From: Liolophura sinensis
Lineage: Eukaryota > Mollusca > Polyplacophora > Chitonida > Chitonidae
NCBI RefSeq assembly: GCF_032854445.1
Contig: NC_088302.1
Location: 24,565,788-24,629,787, forward strand
Length of the DNA: 64,000 bases
Direction: 5' to 3'
Of this stretch, positions 1 through 13,189 are shown in pieces. A program made the position numbers and the translations under genes. The number at the start of each line of letters is the position of its first letter. Position 1 is the stretch's first letter. A model generated the notes under the pieces. That model did not search any database and was not told where the DNA came from. It worked only from the letters and a program-made list of their open reading frames with translations.

Positions 1-18
1 TTTGTTTTTGTTTCTGTC

Positions 19-107
19 TTTATTGACTGATTGATTGGTTGATTGATTTATTCAACAATATTTCACTTATACGACGGCGGCCAGCATTATGGTGGGAGGA
101 TCATGCC
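19..107 (-). mobile_element. SINE family 1, 3' fragment
   Basis: Reads gattggttgatt, then the tail consensus (aatatttcacttatacgacggcggccagcattatggtgg-type) in reverse. The tRNA head is missing. The first 18 bases of the window are T-rich. Confidence 0.75.
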
Positions 108-1729
108 ATATATATTAATATAGCATATAATTACAGTTGGGTAAAGAGTGCAGCATTTTGTTAATAAAACTGCACCCACTTTCTTGTGTTTCAGGAAACC
201 GCCCTGATTACGTATCCACCCAATAATGTTCATGTATTTATATATTGATCTGCATGTCTAGATATACTTGTAGTTGACAACATGCGATGTTATAATCATA
301 GTGATTCTGCGGTGTATATTGTCATCGGAAAATCCGTTGAAGATATTTGAGGGTAATTAAACCCTTAGGTTTACGTATGTAGCTATATTTCCCTGGATGC
401 ACCCATTCACTTCAGCTAATAGGAAATCAAATATGCTGATGGATTTCCGTGCTTTCACGAACCAGTATGCTGATTGTAAGTCTCACTATATACCTTTATC
501 TCATTGCAAACTATAACTGACTATTTTTTTACAACGACATTTACTTCCTCGAAAACAATGGATGGAGATAAAATCTGTTGATATATACTCCACGCAGTCC
601 CCCCAGTTGTTTCCTCCGACCTAGATCAGTCTGACACGCTGCCTTCGACTTAATTCACTGGAATTATCACATAATTAAACATGTATAGATTAAGTCAGAA
701 GCCGTTGCCAGATACAGGCGAGCGATATTAGCACGGACGCAGGAAAAAGACACCCTTTTAACAACTACGCAAAGTTCATGCCAGTTCAATATCCACAGAC
801 TTGCAAAGGTGACTGGTTGTAAAAGCAACAAACTTCGATTTTGTTGTCGGGAATTTGAATGCTATGTTGGATATATGCATGAAATTCCAAACGCAGATAT
901 ATATAAACAGGAGCCTAGAAATTCACTCCGTGAATCCGAATCAGAATATTGATATACTGAAGCCGCTAAGCCTTAACATAATCTCAGTATAATTGTTGAC
1001 CTTCTTCGAGGTCGATTTTATTATATTTTTGATTTGTTTGTTTGCAATTCAGATTTAAGTTTGAGGTTTCAAAAAAACTATTTGACCTTATTAACGATAA
1101 ATCTGAAAACTAACTCACTGTGTACGTGCGTAGATGTGTGTTGCTGAGAACAGATTATTTTTTTTCTCTCACAGCCAGCATTTTTTTCTTTGTCCGAATG
1201 AAAGCACGTAGTACGACACGCAGAAATATCCTGAATAAAAAGTACTCCCTTTTCTTCCTGTTAATGGTGTTTGTGAACGTTTGACCGCGATAGTTGATCA
1301 ATTATGTCATGTCGGTGCGTCTGTGGCCTTCAGACGCCCACTTGTTATAAAAAGAATAAATAAGGGATTTCTTTAGAAGACCCTATTAAAGCAACGTTTT
1401 TGTGTGCTGTAATCCAGTTATTATCTGCGTCAAGACGCAGTACTATCATAATGCCGGTGCGGTTAAGCAAGCCATAATGTGAGAGGAGACCATGAACAAC
1501 GGTAAAGAAAATATAAAAATGAAATTATCTTTAATATAAGATCGAAAATTCGACTGCATTTAATTCAGTTGATAAAAAAATCTGTAAAAATAATGAAGTA
1601 TTTCAGTGATCCTACACCATGCTCACTTCATTTTTATGTGGTTTTCGCATTTCGCATCGCGTGCACTAACACATTGTCTGCTGGCGAATAACTTATACAT
1701 CCTAATTTTTCTCGTTAATCACAAACCCC
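108..1729. other. Intergenic, no gene seen
   Basis: AT-rich single-copy-looking DNA with stops in all frames. Nothing recognisable on either strand. Confidence 0.6.
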
Positions 1730-1796
1730 AGCGTCGTATAAGTAAAATATTCTTGTGTACGGCGAAAAACTCAAAGCAGGTAAATAAATAAATTAA
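1730..1796 (+). mobile_element. SINE family 1, 3' tail fragment
   Basis: Tail only: gcgtcgtataagtaaaatattcttg-type sequence, then an (AAAT)n run. It lies about 140 bases before the next fragment, so the two could be one copy broken by an insertion or two insertions. Confidence 0.65.
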
Positions 1797-1934
1797 TTGC
1801 ATACCCAGATACACACAGATATACGTGTAAGAGGTGTTTAAAGTATTGCACGATATCGTAGCAGGGTCGAACAGGAAGACCTTATTGACGATGGGTCTAT
1901 ACTTCCACGTACAGTACACTTATTATAAATGGGT

Positions 1935-2096
1935 GCCGGCCGTACGTGGGAAGGTCTGTCAGCAACCTGTGGATGGTCGTGGATTTCCCCCGGGCTGTGC
2001 CCGGTTTCCACCCACCATAATGCTGGCCGCCGTCGTAAAAGTGAAATATTCTTGAGTACGGCGTAAAACACCAATGAAATAAAAAATAAATATAAA
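1935..2096 (+). mobile_element. SINE family 1, 5'-truncated copy
   Basis: Starts within the body (ccgtacgtgggaagg) and runs through the conserved 'cccgggctgtgcccggt' hairpin-like stretch to the 3' A-rich tail. The tRNA-related head is absent. Confidence 0.85.
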
Positions 2097-2302
2097 TGGG
2101 TGTTTACTGGAGTTATTTCATCCTCCTTTGGTTACTATGTGCATCTGACCTCGTCTTGATAATTAATGATGTTAGTTAAGCGATACAACACGGTATCATG
2201 TTGCAGACACTCTCCGTTGTGTTTCTGTTAGTACGCATTAGGGTATGGGTAATATGAGATATTTGACGTGACCCGCGGTTCTGAGCCGTCTTGTTGTTTT
2301 AC

Positions 2303-2460
<158 letters not shown>

Positions 2461-2865
2461 GGTTAATTGGTCAATAGGGTTAATTGCTTTGATATCAAGC
2501 AATATACATGATTGAAAGCAATTATAAAGTGTGAATTTGTATCCGGTGACAATAAACTTTTCTGACAATAAATAATGTTAATTCCTCGTTCGTGTGGAGA
2601 TTTAAGAGATAATATGGCTGGAGCCTTAAAATATTTAGATACAGTTTTTTGGAAGTCTCTGGCATTAGACAATAATAACTGAAAAACTGTTTTATGACTT
2701 CAGCGCTTTTCCAGCGCTGAACATTACAGCTTTTAGAAAGCAGAAGACCTGGATTCAGTCCTCGAGTAGGGGCTTTTTGAAACAGCAAAAAATAGCAACA
2801 AGTTATAATGGTCTTCTTGGAGTCCTATTTATTGTGCCTAGTTTTGATGCTCTGTCTGATGTCAT

Positions 2866-3400
2866 ACTGTCCTACATACTGTGGCTGGGTGTGATATTAC
2901 ATCGGGTGTCATGCAGTAGCCCTATATACCGTGGTTGGGTGGGATATTACATCTGGTGTCATGCAGTAGCCCTATATATTGTGGCTGGGTGCGGTTATTA
3001 CATCTGGTGTCATGCAGTAGCCCTATATATTGTGGCTGGGTGCGGTTATTACATCTGGTGTCATGCAGTAGCCTTATACATTGTGACTGGGTGGGATATT
3101 ACATCTGATGTCATGCAGTGGCCCTATATATTGTGGCTGGGTGCGGATATTGCATCTGGTGTCATGCAGTAGCCCTATATATTGTGGCTGGGTGCGGTTA
3201 TTACATCTGGTGTCATGCAGTAGCCCTATATACTGTGCCTGGGCGGCATATTACATCTGGTGTCATGCAGTAGTCCCATATATTGTGGCTGGGTGGGATT
3301 TTACATCTGGTGTCATGTAGTAGCCCAATATATTATGGCTGGGTGCGGATATTACATCTGGTGTCATGCAGTAGCCCTATATATTGTGACTGGTTGGGTG
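2866..3400. repeat. 51-bp minisatellite
   Basis: Roughly ten copies of a 51-bp unit containing catctggtgtcatgcagtag. For example, copies start at 2951, 3002 and 3053. Because 51 is a multiple of three, frames stay open across it (up to 131 codons), but the peptide WCHAVALYIV shows no family match. Confidence 0.95.
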
Positions 3401-3566
3401 CAATGTCTGGTGTAAATTGTAACAGGGTGCGGTGTCATGCCTGGAGTCCTATAATATTTATTGTGACAGGGTGGGTTGTCATGTTTGGTTTGATCATTCC
3501 ACATAATGCCCTCTGCATAACGTTCCAAATAAATGTGACAGCAGTCTGACCAAAGAGCTGCTGTAC

Positions 3567-3650
3567 TGCCGTGGTAGGAACCTGCGAATGGCCATGGGTT
3601 CCTCCCAGAATAATGCTGGCAGCCGTTGTATAAGTGACACATAAATAAAC
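3567..3650 (+). mobile_element. SINE family 1, degenerate 3' fragment
   Basis: Recognisable words: aacctgcgaatggccatggg and gccgttgtataagtga, then an AT-rich tail. Heavily diverged. Confidence 0.6.
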
Positions 3651-5407
3651 ACTGACGGTGAAATACTGTTGTACGTTTTATGCCATTTATTTCTATATTG
3701 ATGTTTAATATCGAATTTTCCACATATACGACGGCCGTGTTGTTTTTTGAATGGAGGATACTGGACCGGTAACAAACCAATACCTGCCATGTTACTGACA
3801 TACACGCCGTATTCCACGGTGTTTCACTTGTATGGTAGTGACAAGTTATAAGGGCGGTTGCATTGTTGTGAAAAGGCGGAAACAACGTACTTTAACTTAC
3901 GACTATTGTACACATGAACAAAACAAGTGAAACAGAAAATTAATTGAACTGGAACGTGCAGTGTGTTGATTTTCAACCTATTTGGCCTATACTGCTTTTA
4001 CTTGCATATATAGTATCACATAACATCGCTCCATTCATCCGAGTCATCGCACTAACTAATTGCTTTTGGGAGCAGGAAATGTAACATGTTGTATGCACAA
4101 GACGTACATGTAAACGTAGGGTGCAAGAAAAAAACGCATTTCAGGTAATTTTCACATTATTAATCGGCTGCAATACGTCAGTTTCAAAGCAGGATACTTA
4201 ATTCAATATGCTGTTACAGTCACTTAAACGATGAGAAAGCCAGAATATCAGTGATCATAAGAAAGCAACAAAGAGTCATTCCGCGATGTCACCATTGGCC
4301 TTCCGTCTTTTTGGGGAGAGTGTGAAGGCCTGTATGTCTATATTATTTGAATGAAGAAATAGGCTTTTGTCAGATTAGTTTTAAGTAGAGTATACATATA
4401 AGGTGAACCAAGTTGAACTCTTCTTCGTATCCTTCCTCAGTTCGAGCATGCATGGAGATCCAGGCTTTATGAATGAGTGTTTTGTCTTACGTCATTTGAT
4501 GTTTTCCTGACCATATACTTGTACTTAACGCTGCGTACCTTTAGACGTCCATCATATTACTTGTGGTAACGTATACAAGCCCAAAGAATCTTGTAGACGG
4601 ATTCAAAACTCACCTGCACTGCAAAAGCACCAGAAAACCCAAGACATTTTCCTTTCACAACTTATGAATGTTAATGCCACGTGCTTGCGGGACGCGGCCT
4701 CGCTACTCCATCTACATGCTAACGGTTCTTATATTTGACCTTGGGTGAGTTAGATCGCGTTAAAGTCATGACCGCGTACACAGATTTTGAGTGCCCTGGG
4801 GAGACCCGGGTGTCAACTCAGCTCTCGACAATACCCGCTTTGTTACTTGCTGCGTTTCCAAAGAAAGGGACCGACATGTGTAGACTCCATGGAATTCTGT
4901 GTGTCAAGTGCACGGCGTTAGATACACAAAATGTCTAGCTTGTGGCGAAACTGCTAGGGTACAAAGTTTGAGTATCTCGTTTTGTTGATTCTCGTCAGTG
5001 GGTCAGTTATATTTGTATTTGGAAAAAATGGCCACACACTGCATGGTCAGGCCAACTCTAACACCACACTTATCTGAGCATATCCTGATTTAAAATAGGA
5101 GAAAACAATAAAAAATGAAGAAAATTTCATATGAAAGGTCCTAAAAACTTATTTGTAAATATTGTCTTCATATCTATTTTTGCTTTTTCTTTATGGTGGA
5201 AAGCAAATTTGAAACTATTTTTTGCATGTTGTGTGTTTAAGACCACATCGTATATGTGCATGATACTTTAACTGACTATGTAATGCATGTCTAATGAATT
5301 GATTTGTGTTTGAACTTCGTATTTTTCCTAACAGATGTGATGCACCAAAATTTTAAAACAGATTTACATTTTAATGGACCCATAGATGTTGTAGTAATTG
5401 TATGTTA
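3651..5407. other. Intergenic, no gene seen
   Basis: AT-rich; no exon with conserved sequence and splice sites was found. The short open frame at 4735-4938 resembles nothing known to me. Confidence 0.55.
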
Positions 5408-5812
5408 TAGTCCACCTTAACACGTACCTTGTCCACCTTAACACGTACCTTGTCCACCCTAGAACGTACCTTGTCCACCTTAACACGTACCTTTTCCACC
5501 TTAACACGTATCTTGTCCACCCTAGAACGTACCTTGTCCACCTTAACACGTACCTTTTCCACCTTAACACGTACCTTGTCCACCTTAACACGTACCTTGT
5601 TCACCTCAGCACGTACCTTGTCCACCTTAACACGTACCTTGTCCACCTTAACACGTACCTTGTTCACCTCAGCACGCACCTTGTCCACCTTAACACGTAC
5701 CTTGTCCACCTTAACACGTACCTAGTTCACCTCAGCACGTACCTTGTCCACCTTAACACGTACCTTGTCCACCTTAACACTTACCTTGTCCACCTTAGTA
5801 CGTACCTTGTCG
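5408..5812. repeat. 21-bp minisatellite with 63-bp higher-order pattern
   Basis: About 19 copies of caccttaacacgtaccttgt plus one base. Variants with 'ttcacctcagcacg' or 'ccctagaacg' recur every two or three units, giving a higher-order period near 63. Frames are open on both strands as 7-residue repeats. Confidence 0.95.
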
Positions 5813-5885
5813 TCATATAAAACACGCTTATACTTTTTAGCAATGTATGGTAATAATACTCAGCAGGGTACAATAGGGTATAAGA

Positions 5886-5960
5886 TGTCCATGTATGTAT
5901 GTATGTATGTATGTATGTATGTATGGGTGTTTATATGTATGGGTGTTTATATGTATGTGT
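5886..5960. repeat. (ATGT)n microsatellite and imperfect extension
   Basis: Perfect ATGT run to about 5923, then two copies of a 'gggtgtttatatgtat' unit. Confidence 0.9.
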
Positions 5961-5967
5961 GTGTGGA

Positions 5968-6195
5968 ATGTATGCTTGGGGTTTAACGTCGTACTTAACA
6001 ATTTTCCAGTCATATGAGTCATTAGGTGTGTGTACATATACTGTGTCTCCTTTTGGCAGGGCGAGTCAATGCCGCCAAAGTGCTGCCACCACATGAATAT
6101 CATGCCGATGACACCAGGCATGACATACCACCCAATCGCATTATACTGACACCGGCTCAACCAGTCATGTTTCCTTGTTGTGACCTCTCAGTGCT
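5968..6195. mobile_element. SINE family 2-like tail plus a second repeat shared with 56.6 kb
   Basis: 5968-6020 is the family 2 tail in reverse (cttggggtttaacgtcgtac). 6053-6190 matches 56621-56745 in order: ggcagggc, tatcatgcc, acaccaggcatgacac and cattatactgacaccgg. The pair shows a dispersed family. Confidence 0.7.
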
Positions 6196-8140
6196 GGGCA
6201 TTTAAGTTGTTAAATTTGTGTCAATCATCAGTAAAGCTTGACAGGTGGTAGAGCAAAGTCCTTATATAATAGAAACGCAAGGCCCAGCGTGAAAACAAAA
6301 AACGAAACAGCATATAAACAGTACCCGCATTTGAACACCCGGCTGAATGGCAGGCAGAACGAAATTAATAGTTAAAACTCAAACATACCTAATAACACCT
6401 CGTCATCATAAGACTGAAACATTGTCAAGTACTATACTTAAAACATTCAAGGGCCGGATTAATATAAACGCTTCAACTGTTAAATGTAATGCCACACTGA
6501 ACCTATTTGTATGTGATACTGTTCGTATATGCCACATGTAGAGATATACATGTATCTATCTGTAACTTACTATAATTTGCTCTTATTTTTTGGTTTAATG
6601 AAAAGGAACCTTTCATAGAATGAAGCATGCAGACGTTCCCAGTAGAGCAATCTTGTGGCCCAGTCAAGAGGTAGGCCTACATGTACGTACACACGTGGCA
6701 GAACGTGCTTCGGTGGAGTGGATTAAGGGAGTAATACCGAGAGATAATCTTTGTAAACAGAAGATTTGAAACGTAATGTACACTGAGACATAAACCAACA
6801 AGTTAAGGGATCCGCATTGGGATAATTATTTTTGCAGACGGATGGACAAGGGCTTAGAGGGCCAGTTGAACAGAACTGCTGACTCTTTCACAGAAATGAC
6901 CACTTAGAACTGAAAGTGGCACAACATTCCAACATGTCTTTATTTCTTATTTTGGTCTAATATATCGTCACCATTGTTTAGGTCCACTAAGCGTTTTGTC
7001 GCTCGTTTTACACTGTGGTTGTCAATACTCCAATCTACATAGTTGGTTGATATAAGATATTTCTTAATGAAGACCATAAAGGCCAAATGAAACATCAAAT
7101 GCGAATACAAATTTCTATAACCTAGCGCATTAAGACTATTTCACATAACATTTATCAATATTAGGCCTTTCTTTCTGCTAACGCGTACCTCGAGTCTCGC
7201 TTTGTCTTCCAAACTATACAAATTTAAAAATTAACAATTTGGTTTCAACATGTCGGCTAAACTCCTGGCTTTTTAAAAAACGAATAAATTATTTGGGTAT
7301 TTCATGGCAGTTCGTTATCCTTTCACAACAGAAATTGACACATCTGTACGACGTGGCTTGGGTTACGAGCTCAGGAAATAAACTTTGTGAGTCATTATCA
7401 CACAGACAAACCAAAAACCATTAAACCAAAGACAACACAGAATCAATAAAGTTTTATGTATATATTTTTTTCAATGGGCCCAAAGGCGTGGATAGACCAG
7501 GCTGATTATTTTGCTTGTAGGGACGAGTCGACAACGAAATACGCTTACGATATACGCAGCATAGTGCACTGGGAGGATTTTCCCGCTGATCGTCGTCAAT
7601 AAGTTATGTGATGTGGCCTAGTAAATCTTGTGACACAAACAAAATATCACAGGTCAACACAACACAGCGGGGAAACACTGAGTGGAATTTTAGAAATTCA
7701 CAAAATACGCCCTAGGGAGCCTTTAAGTGCCGGTATACACTGGCTCAAGTTTGAAAACTTGTCACCTGTGAGTAGTCTCCCTTTATAATACTTTCTACTG
7801 CAGTCTACATTGTGTTGTTTTAATGTACATGCGAGTAGATGAAGCAGTCACGATAGTAACCTTTAAGCATTTTATTATTATTATTATTGTATTACGCCTT
7901 ACTTAAGAAGGCTTCACTTAAATGCTGTCAGTCAGGCCTGTGGGGATTCAAATGTCCTGACGTAAAGCCACAGACGGTGCCGCAAGAGAACCGACGAGAC
8001 CACTGCACAAGGACTGCCGTTGGAAACAATGATATAAAGATACTCATTCTACTCTACATTTATTCCACTCATTCCATGGTAACACAATGCATGTAACAGA
8101 TGTGTGAAGCTGATTAAAGAGACAGATTTATTTATATGTT
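6196..8140. other. Intergenic, no gene seen
   Basis: No conserved coding signal on either strand. A short (TTA)n run lies at about 7869-7888. Confidence 0.55.
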
Positions 8141-8368
8141 GGGGCCTTCGTGGTTGAGTCGGTTAGTGCGGTCGCGGTGAGTTCATGTCCAGCTCATGCT
8201 GGCTTCCTCTCCGGTCGTAAGTGGGAAGGTCTGGTAGCAACCTGCGGATGGTCATGGGCTTCCCCCGGGCTTTGCCCGGTTTCCTCCCACCATAATGCTG
8301 GTCGCCGTCGTATAGGTGAAATATCCTTGAGTACGGCGTAGCACACCAATCAAATTATTTATTTGTTT
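8141..8368 (+). mobile_element. SINE family 1, near-full copy with internal deletion in head
   Basis: tRNA-like head (ggggccttcgtggttgagtc), B-box-like gttcatgtcc, body and 3' tail. About 40 bases between the A-box and B-box areas are missing compared with the 48506 copy. Confidence 0.9.
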
Positions 8369-8425
8369 GATTGTTGTTTAACGCCATACACTACGATTCT
8401 CATTTTATACGGCGACCGCATCAAC
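8369..8425 (-). mobile_element. SINE family 1, degenerate 3' fragment in opposite orientation
   Basis: Reads tttgattgttgtttaacgcc, then a decayed tail. It abuts the preceding copy tail to tail. Confidence 0.55.
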
Positions 8426-9814
8426 TTCATGACGCACAGATAGAATTATAAATACACCACATTTCTGGAAAACATGTTTTCTGACTTAAATGTAGGATTA
8501 TACAAATGGCCACATGATTCCGTCGAAATTTTAATGTGACCAGATAGAGGCTCCATCACTAGCAACGAGATCGGGGATTATCTAGAAATTCCATTAATCT
8601 ACTGTATTGGTTACTTCATAATGCTTTTATCCATACCAGTTCACTTTGAATTACTGAACTGTTGTTACTTCTTTATCTCTTCTGTTACTGAAATGCAACA
8701 TATTGCAGCTTAAAACTATTTCGCGAACTTTAAAGTTGTGTTTAATTCTTGACCAGTTACATATAGGCAGGAAATTTTCAGTAAGAATGTGTCGGTAATT
8801 TTTAGCAACCATTTTCGATGACTGTCAAGGCCAGGTTTGGGCATTAAACACATCGCCAGTGCCACTTGATGTGGCTTAGAAGTCGCAGTTTGATTGGGGT
8901 CTCTTCTGTTCTCCAAAATGTGATTTTGGTTTACAGAGTTACTTCCCTTGTTCTGTTATATTGTTATTTTAGGTATGCACGATAAGAAGAAGAAGAACAA
9001 TAAAACAGCAACACCTGCTTCTTCCGAGATCGTAATTTTGTCAATGAAAACTCAACGTGCTGGCAAAAATATAGATGCATAAATGTTTATCAGCGGATGA
9101 AAATGATTGTTTGACCGGCCTGGGCTTTAACCTCGTGCGGAAGACGTTTTCACGCAAATAACGCCGGTCAGGTTTATGGGTAGATGGATGAAATGGAAGT
9201 GTCCAAAGTACAGCATTGGCCCTCGCCAGGCATCTGACAAAGTTGTCATAACTTAAAGCGGGGAGTTTGCATTCGTACTTTCCACTGTATGGGAGTAAAT
9301 GGCAGACATGCAAGCACCATCTAACCCGTCATTTCATATTGCCAAGACTGGAAGGTGTCATGGGTTGCCAAGTTGAACTCTTCTAAGTAAAGGGTAGATA
9401 GGTTTCGGTCACGCATATAGCTTTCGTCTGCTTCAGTCGAAGTTCACCAGTTAGACAACGGCGCTGGTTTCTAAATATGATGTATCTAGCTATTCCTCAA
9501 CAACAGTCACTGTACATGGACTGAAGCAGAGTCATTGAAGGACAATGTTGGTCTCGCCGTCGTCCGTCGACCCCTGACCAGTGATCAGTTATGTGTTCGA
9601 ATTCAGATTCCACCAGATCTGGCGCTGCTTTGTGTCAAGAGGTTCGCCAGGTAGATGTAGGCCTACCTTGTGAAAGCCCAGGGTCTCCTCGTAGTAAACT
9701 TTCAATAAATAAATAAATAAAGTAATAAATCGTACTCATTGTTTGTATACATTCGTTCATATTGCACGTATGCATGTATGAAAAATTCAGACATGTTCTT
9801 ATCCTATTATTAAT
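8426..9814. other. Intergenic, no gene seen
   Basis: No coding exon recognised. A short (AAGA)n stretch lies near 8985 and (AAAT)n near 9706-9728. Confidence 0.55.
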
Positions 9815-10081
9815 TTTATTTATTTATTTATTTGATTGGTGTTTTACCCTGTACTCAAGAATATTTCACTTATACGACGGCGGCCAGCATTATGGTGGAT
9901 GGAAACCGGGCAGAGCCCCAGGGAACCCACGACCATCCGCAGGTTGCTAACAGACCTTCCCATTTACGACCGGAGAGGAAGCAAGCATGAGCTGGACGAA
10001 CTCACATCGACCGCATTGGTGAGAGGCTTCTGGGTCATTATGCTGCGCTAGCGCGCTAACCAACTGAACCACGGAGGCCCC
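9815..10081 (-). mobile_element. SINE family 1, full-length copy
   Basis: Complete element in reverse: (ATTT)n tail, body, and tRNA-like head ending accacggaggcccc. Little diverged. Confidence 0.93.
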
Positions 10082-10771
10082 TTATTAATTTTAAGCCCAG
10101 CAAATTATGCGTGTTTCTGATCTTCTGTATCAGTATGATCAGATTAAAGTTAGATGACGTAACGGCTTAAATTGACTCTGGAGAACGATGACCTTTTATA
10201 TTTATCGTTGCCAATTACCGCATATCAGTGGATGTACGATCACCAACCTACTGAACATAAAAGACGGTGAAAGTACACAGAAGCTGAACGACTTTCATAA
10301 AGGGCCTACTGTTGGTTCACGGGGCGGCTGCTTTTATGTTATGAAGGTTTTCATGCTAACTGACATGACATAGGTAAGGGGCAAAAAGTGGGGTTTTTTT
10401 TTAGTAATTGTTTCGAGACTGTATATACATTACAAAGCAGTAACGTGAGGTAGGGTAATATACGGAAGCTTATCGTGACCACTCGTGTTTGCCATTTTCG
10501 CCAACTATACACGTTAACGGAGAAATTAAAACAAGCCACAAACCCGAAAGTACGAACAATTAACCTAAGGTTAATCTCAAAAGATCTAAGGGAATCACAG
10601 GCCCTGCACAGGGCAATGAACACAGCAAAAGTGAGTGAATCCCCTTTACCCGTGTCCTGTTGCATATTCTCTTCGGAGTGCTTTTCATTTTTTAAAAACC
10701 TTTTTGGGTTTTGTGTTTTTTGATTTTTTTTCATGAAAGAAGTGGAATGACCAGGTCCAAATTTACAAAGC
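10082..10771. other. Intergenic, no gene seen
   Basis: The 161-codon reverse frame at 10351-10836 has no family resemblance, and its N-terminal part lies in the 64-bp array. Considered non-coding. Confidence 0.5.
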
Positions 10772-12006
10772 GAGACATCTCTCGTGGCGCAGTTGTGAAC
10801 ACCCAAGACGAAGTTGATAGAGACATTTGCTATCATGTACGTCTCTTATGGCGCGGTGGTGCACACCCAAGGCGAGGTTGATAGAAACATTTGCTATCAT
10901 ACACGTCTCTTATGGCACAGTGGTTAACACCCAAGGCGAGGTTGATATACACATCATGCACGACTAATATGGCGTGGTGGTGAACGCCCCAGACGAGGTT
11001 TATACAGACATTTGCTATCATGCACGTGTCTTATTGCGCGGTGGTGAACACCCAAGACGAGGTTGATACAGATGTTTGCTATCATGCATGTCTCTTATGG
11101 CGCGGCGGTCAAACACCCAAGAAGAGGTTGATACAGAGTTTGCTATCGTGCATATCTCTTATGGCGCGGTGGTGAACACTCAAGACCAGACTGATACAGA
11201 CATTTGCTATCGTGCACGTCTCTTATGGCGCGGTGGTGAACACTCAAGACAAGGTTGATACAGATGTTTGCTATCATGCACATCTCTTATGGCGCGGTGG
11301 TGAGCACCCAAGACGAAGTTGATAGAGACATTTTCTATCATGCACGCCTCTTATGGCGAGGTGATGAACACTCAAGACGAGGTTGATACAGACATTTGCT
11401 ATCGTGCACGTCTCTTATGGCGCGGTGGTGAACACCCAAGACGAGGTTTGTACAGATGTTTGCTATCATGCACATCTCTTATGGCGCGGTGGTGAGCACC
11501 CAAGACGAGTTTGGTACAGATGTTTGCTATCATGCACATCTCTAATGGCGCGGTGGTGAGCACCCAAGACGAAGTTGATAGAGACATTTTCTATCATGCA
11601 CGTCTCTTATGGCGCGGTAATGAACACTCAAGACGAGGTTGACACAGAGATTTGCTATCGTGCTCGTCTCTTATGGCGCGGTGGTGAACACCCAAGACGA
11701 GGTTTGTACAGATGTTTGCTATCATGCACATCTCTTATGGCGCGGTGGTGAGCACCCAAGACGAAGTTGACAGAGACATTTTCTGTCATGCACGTCTCTT
11801 ATGGCGCGGTGGTGAACACTCAAGACGAGGCTGATACAGACATTTGCTATCGTGCACGTCTCTTATGGCGCGGTGGTGAACACCCAAGACGAGGTTTGTA
11901 CAGATGTTTGCTATCATGCACATCTCTTATGGCGCGGTGGTGAGCACCCAAGACGAAGTTGATAGAGAAATTTTCTATCATGCACGTCTCTTGTGGCGCG
12001 GTTGTG
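10772..12006. repeat. 64-bp minisatellite, about 19 copies
   Basis: The unit includes tctcttatggcgcggtggtg, aacacccaagacgaggttg and tttgctatcatgcac; for example, copies start at 11411 and 11475. Units alternate between a 'cagatgtttgctatc' form and an 'agagacattttctatc' form, suggesting higher-order repeats of two to three units. 64 is not a multiple of three, so it cannot encode a regular peptide repeat. Confidence 0.96.
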
Positions 12007-12313
12007 AATATCCATAGTTGCACAATTTATCTAAACAAGATGTACATATACACCTTAAAAAGAACCCTCCACATGATGTAAAACACACACTGAGAAAAAC
12101 ATTCATGGTGTTCAGGCAGGATTAAAGGTCAAAGGAGGTCATTTTTTTCCCTATAGAAGTTGTACGTATTGTGCATATTAGTCCAAATTCTTAACCTTTT
12201 TGATTATGAATTTTTTCTCATTATTACACATGTAGAGAAACTAGGATAAAATGCATGGCAATTTCAGCATGAAGATATGAATAAATTCACAATTTCTAAT
12301 CCAACAAATATTC

Positions 12314-12569
12314 ATTTATTTATATATTTTGGATTGGAGTTTTACGCCGTACTCAAGAACGTTTCACTTATACGATGGCGACCAGCATTACGGTGGGAGG
12401 AGAACAGGCATAGCCCTTGGACAACCGACGACCATCCAGACCTTCCGACCTACGGCTGGCGAAGTAGCAAACATGAGCTGGACTTGAACTCACAGCGACC
12501 ACATTGTCGAGACGCTCCTGGGTCATTGTGCTGCACTGAAACGCTAACCTGCAGACTGCGGAGGCGCCC
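12314..12569 (-). mobile_element. SINE family 1, full-length diverged copy
   Basis: Tail, body and tRNA-like head in reverse, ending gcggaggcgccc. A short body deletion removes part of the 'gcaggttgctgacag' segment. Confidence 0.88.
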
Positions 12570-13189
12570 TGATAAACATAATTCAGATGACTAGATAGGC
12601 CTAGGTGATTCTGTTGCAAGCAAACGACTTGCACGCACAACCATGTTCGATCTCTAACAAGAGAAATTTCATAGTCCACTGCAAATAGTGAAAGACATTC
12701 TTTTTTTTGTAAGTTATGCAACATGACCGCTAGCATACATCACTTACATCCGACTTCCGTTCGAAGATCTATATAGAGGACCACAGAGAGTTTTTAACTC
12801 TTGCAATCCTGGTTGTTGTTGTTGCTGATTTTTTTTTTGTCTATTTCTTTCTCCACTGTTCAAAACAAACATATATACCAGTCTGCCCTATATGATAACA
12901 CAGGACACAAATTATGCAACTTGTGGTTTGTGATATAAAAAAACTTGTGGTTTCAGTTCAACAGCTTTCAGTTCTGGCATTGTCACCAAGAGTGTATAGC
13001 CTACATAATATTATTTTTCTACTGTGCCGGAGCACAGATAATTTTTCAGGCCATGCGTTTATTTGGTGTGATAGGACTAATGTATGCAAAGGCACGCTTG
13101 ACGTTCATATGAGTGTGTACTGTTTTGAAAACCTGCTACCCACAGTGTGCCTGGAGCTCTTACTTGCGCAGTCCACGCCCCCAAACTGA
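12570..13189. other. Upstream flank of the SLC5 gene, nothing identified
   Basis: No upstream coding exon found. T-rich run near 12830. Confidence 0.5.

Noticed and set aside
3364-3885. 173-codon reverse frame
   Set aside because: Runs over the end of the 51-bp array and a decayed SINE; composition does not look like a protein gene.
10351-10836. 161-codon reverse frame
   Set aside because: Partly inside the 64-bp array and without similarity; the rest is low-complexity.
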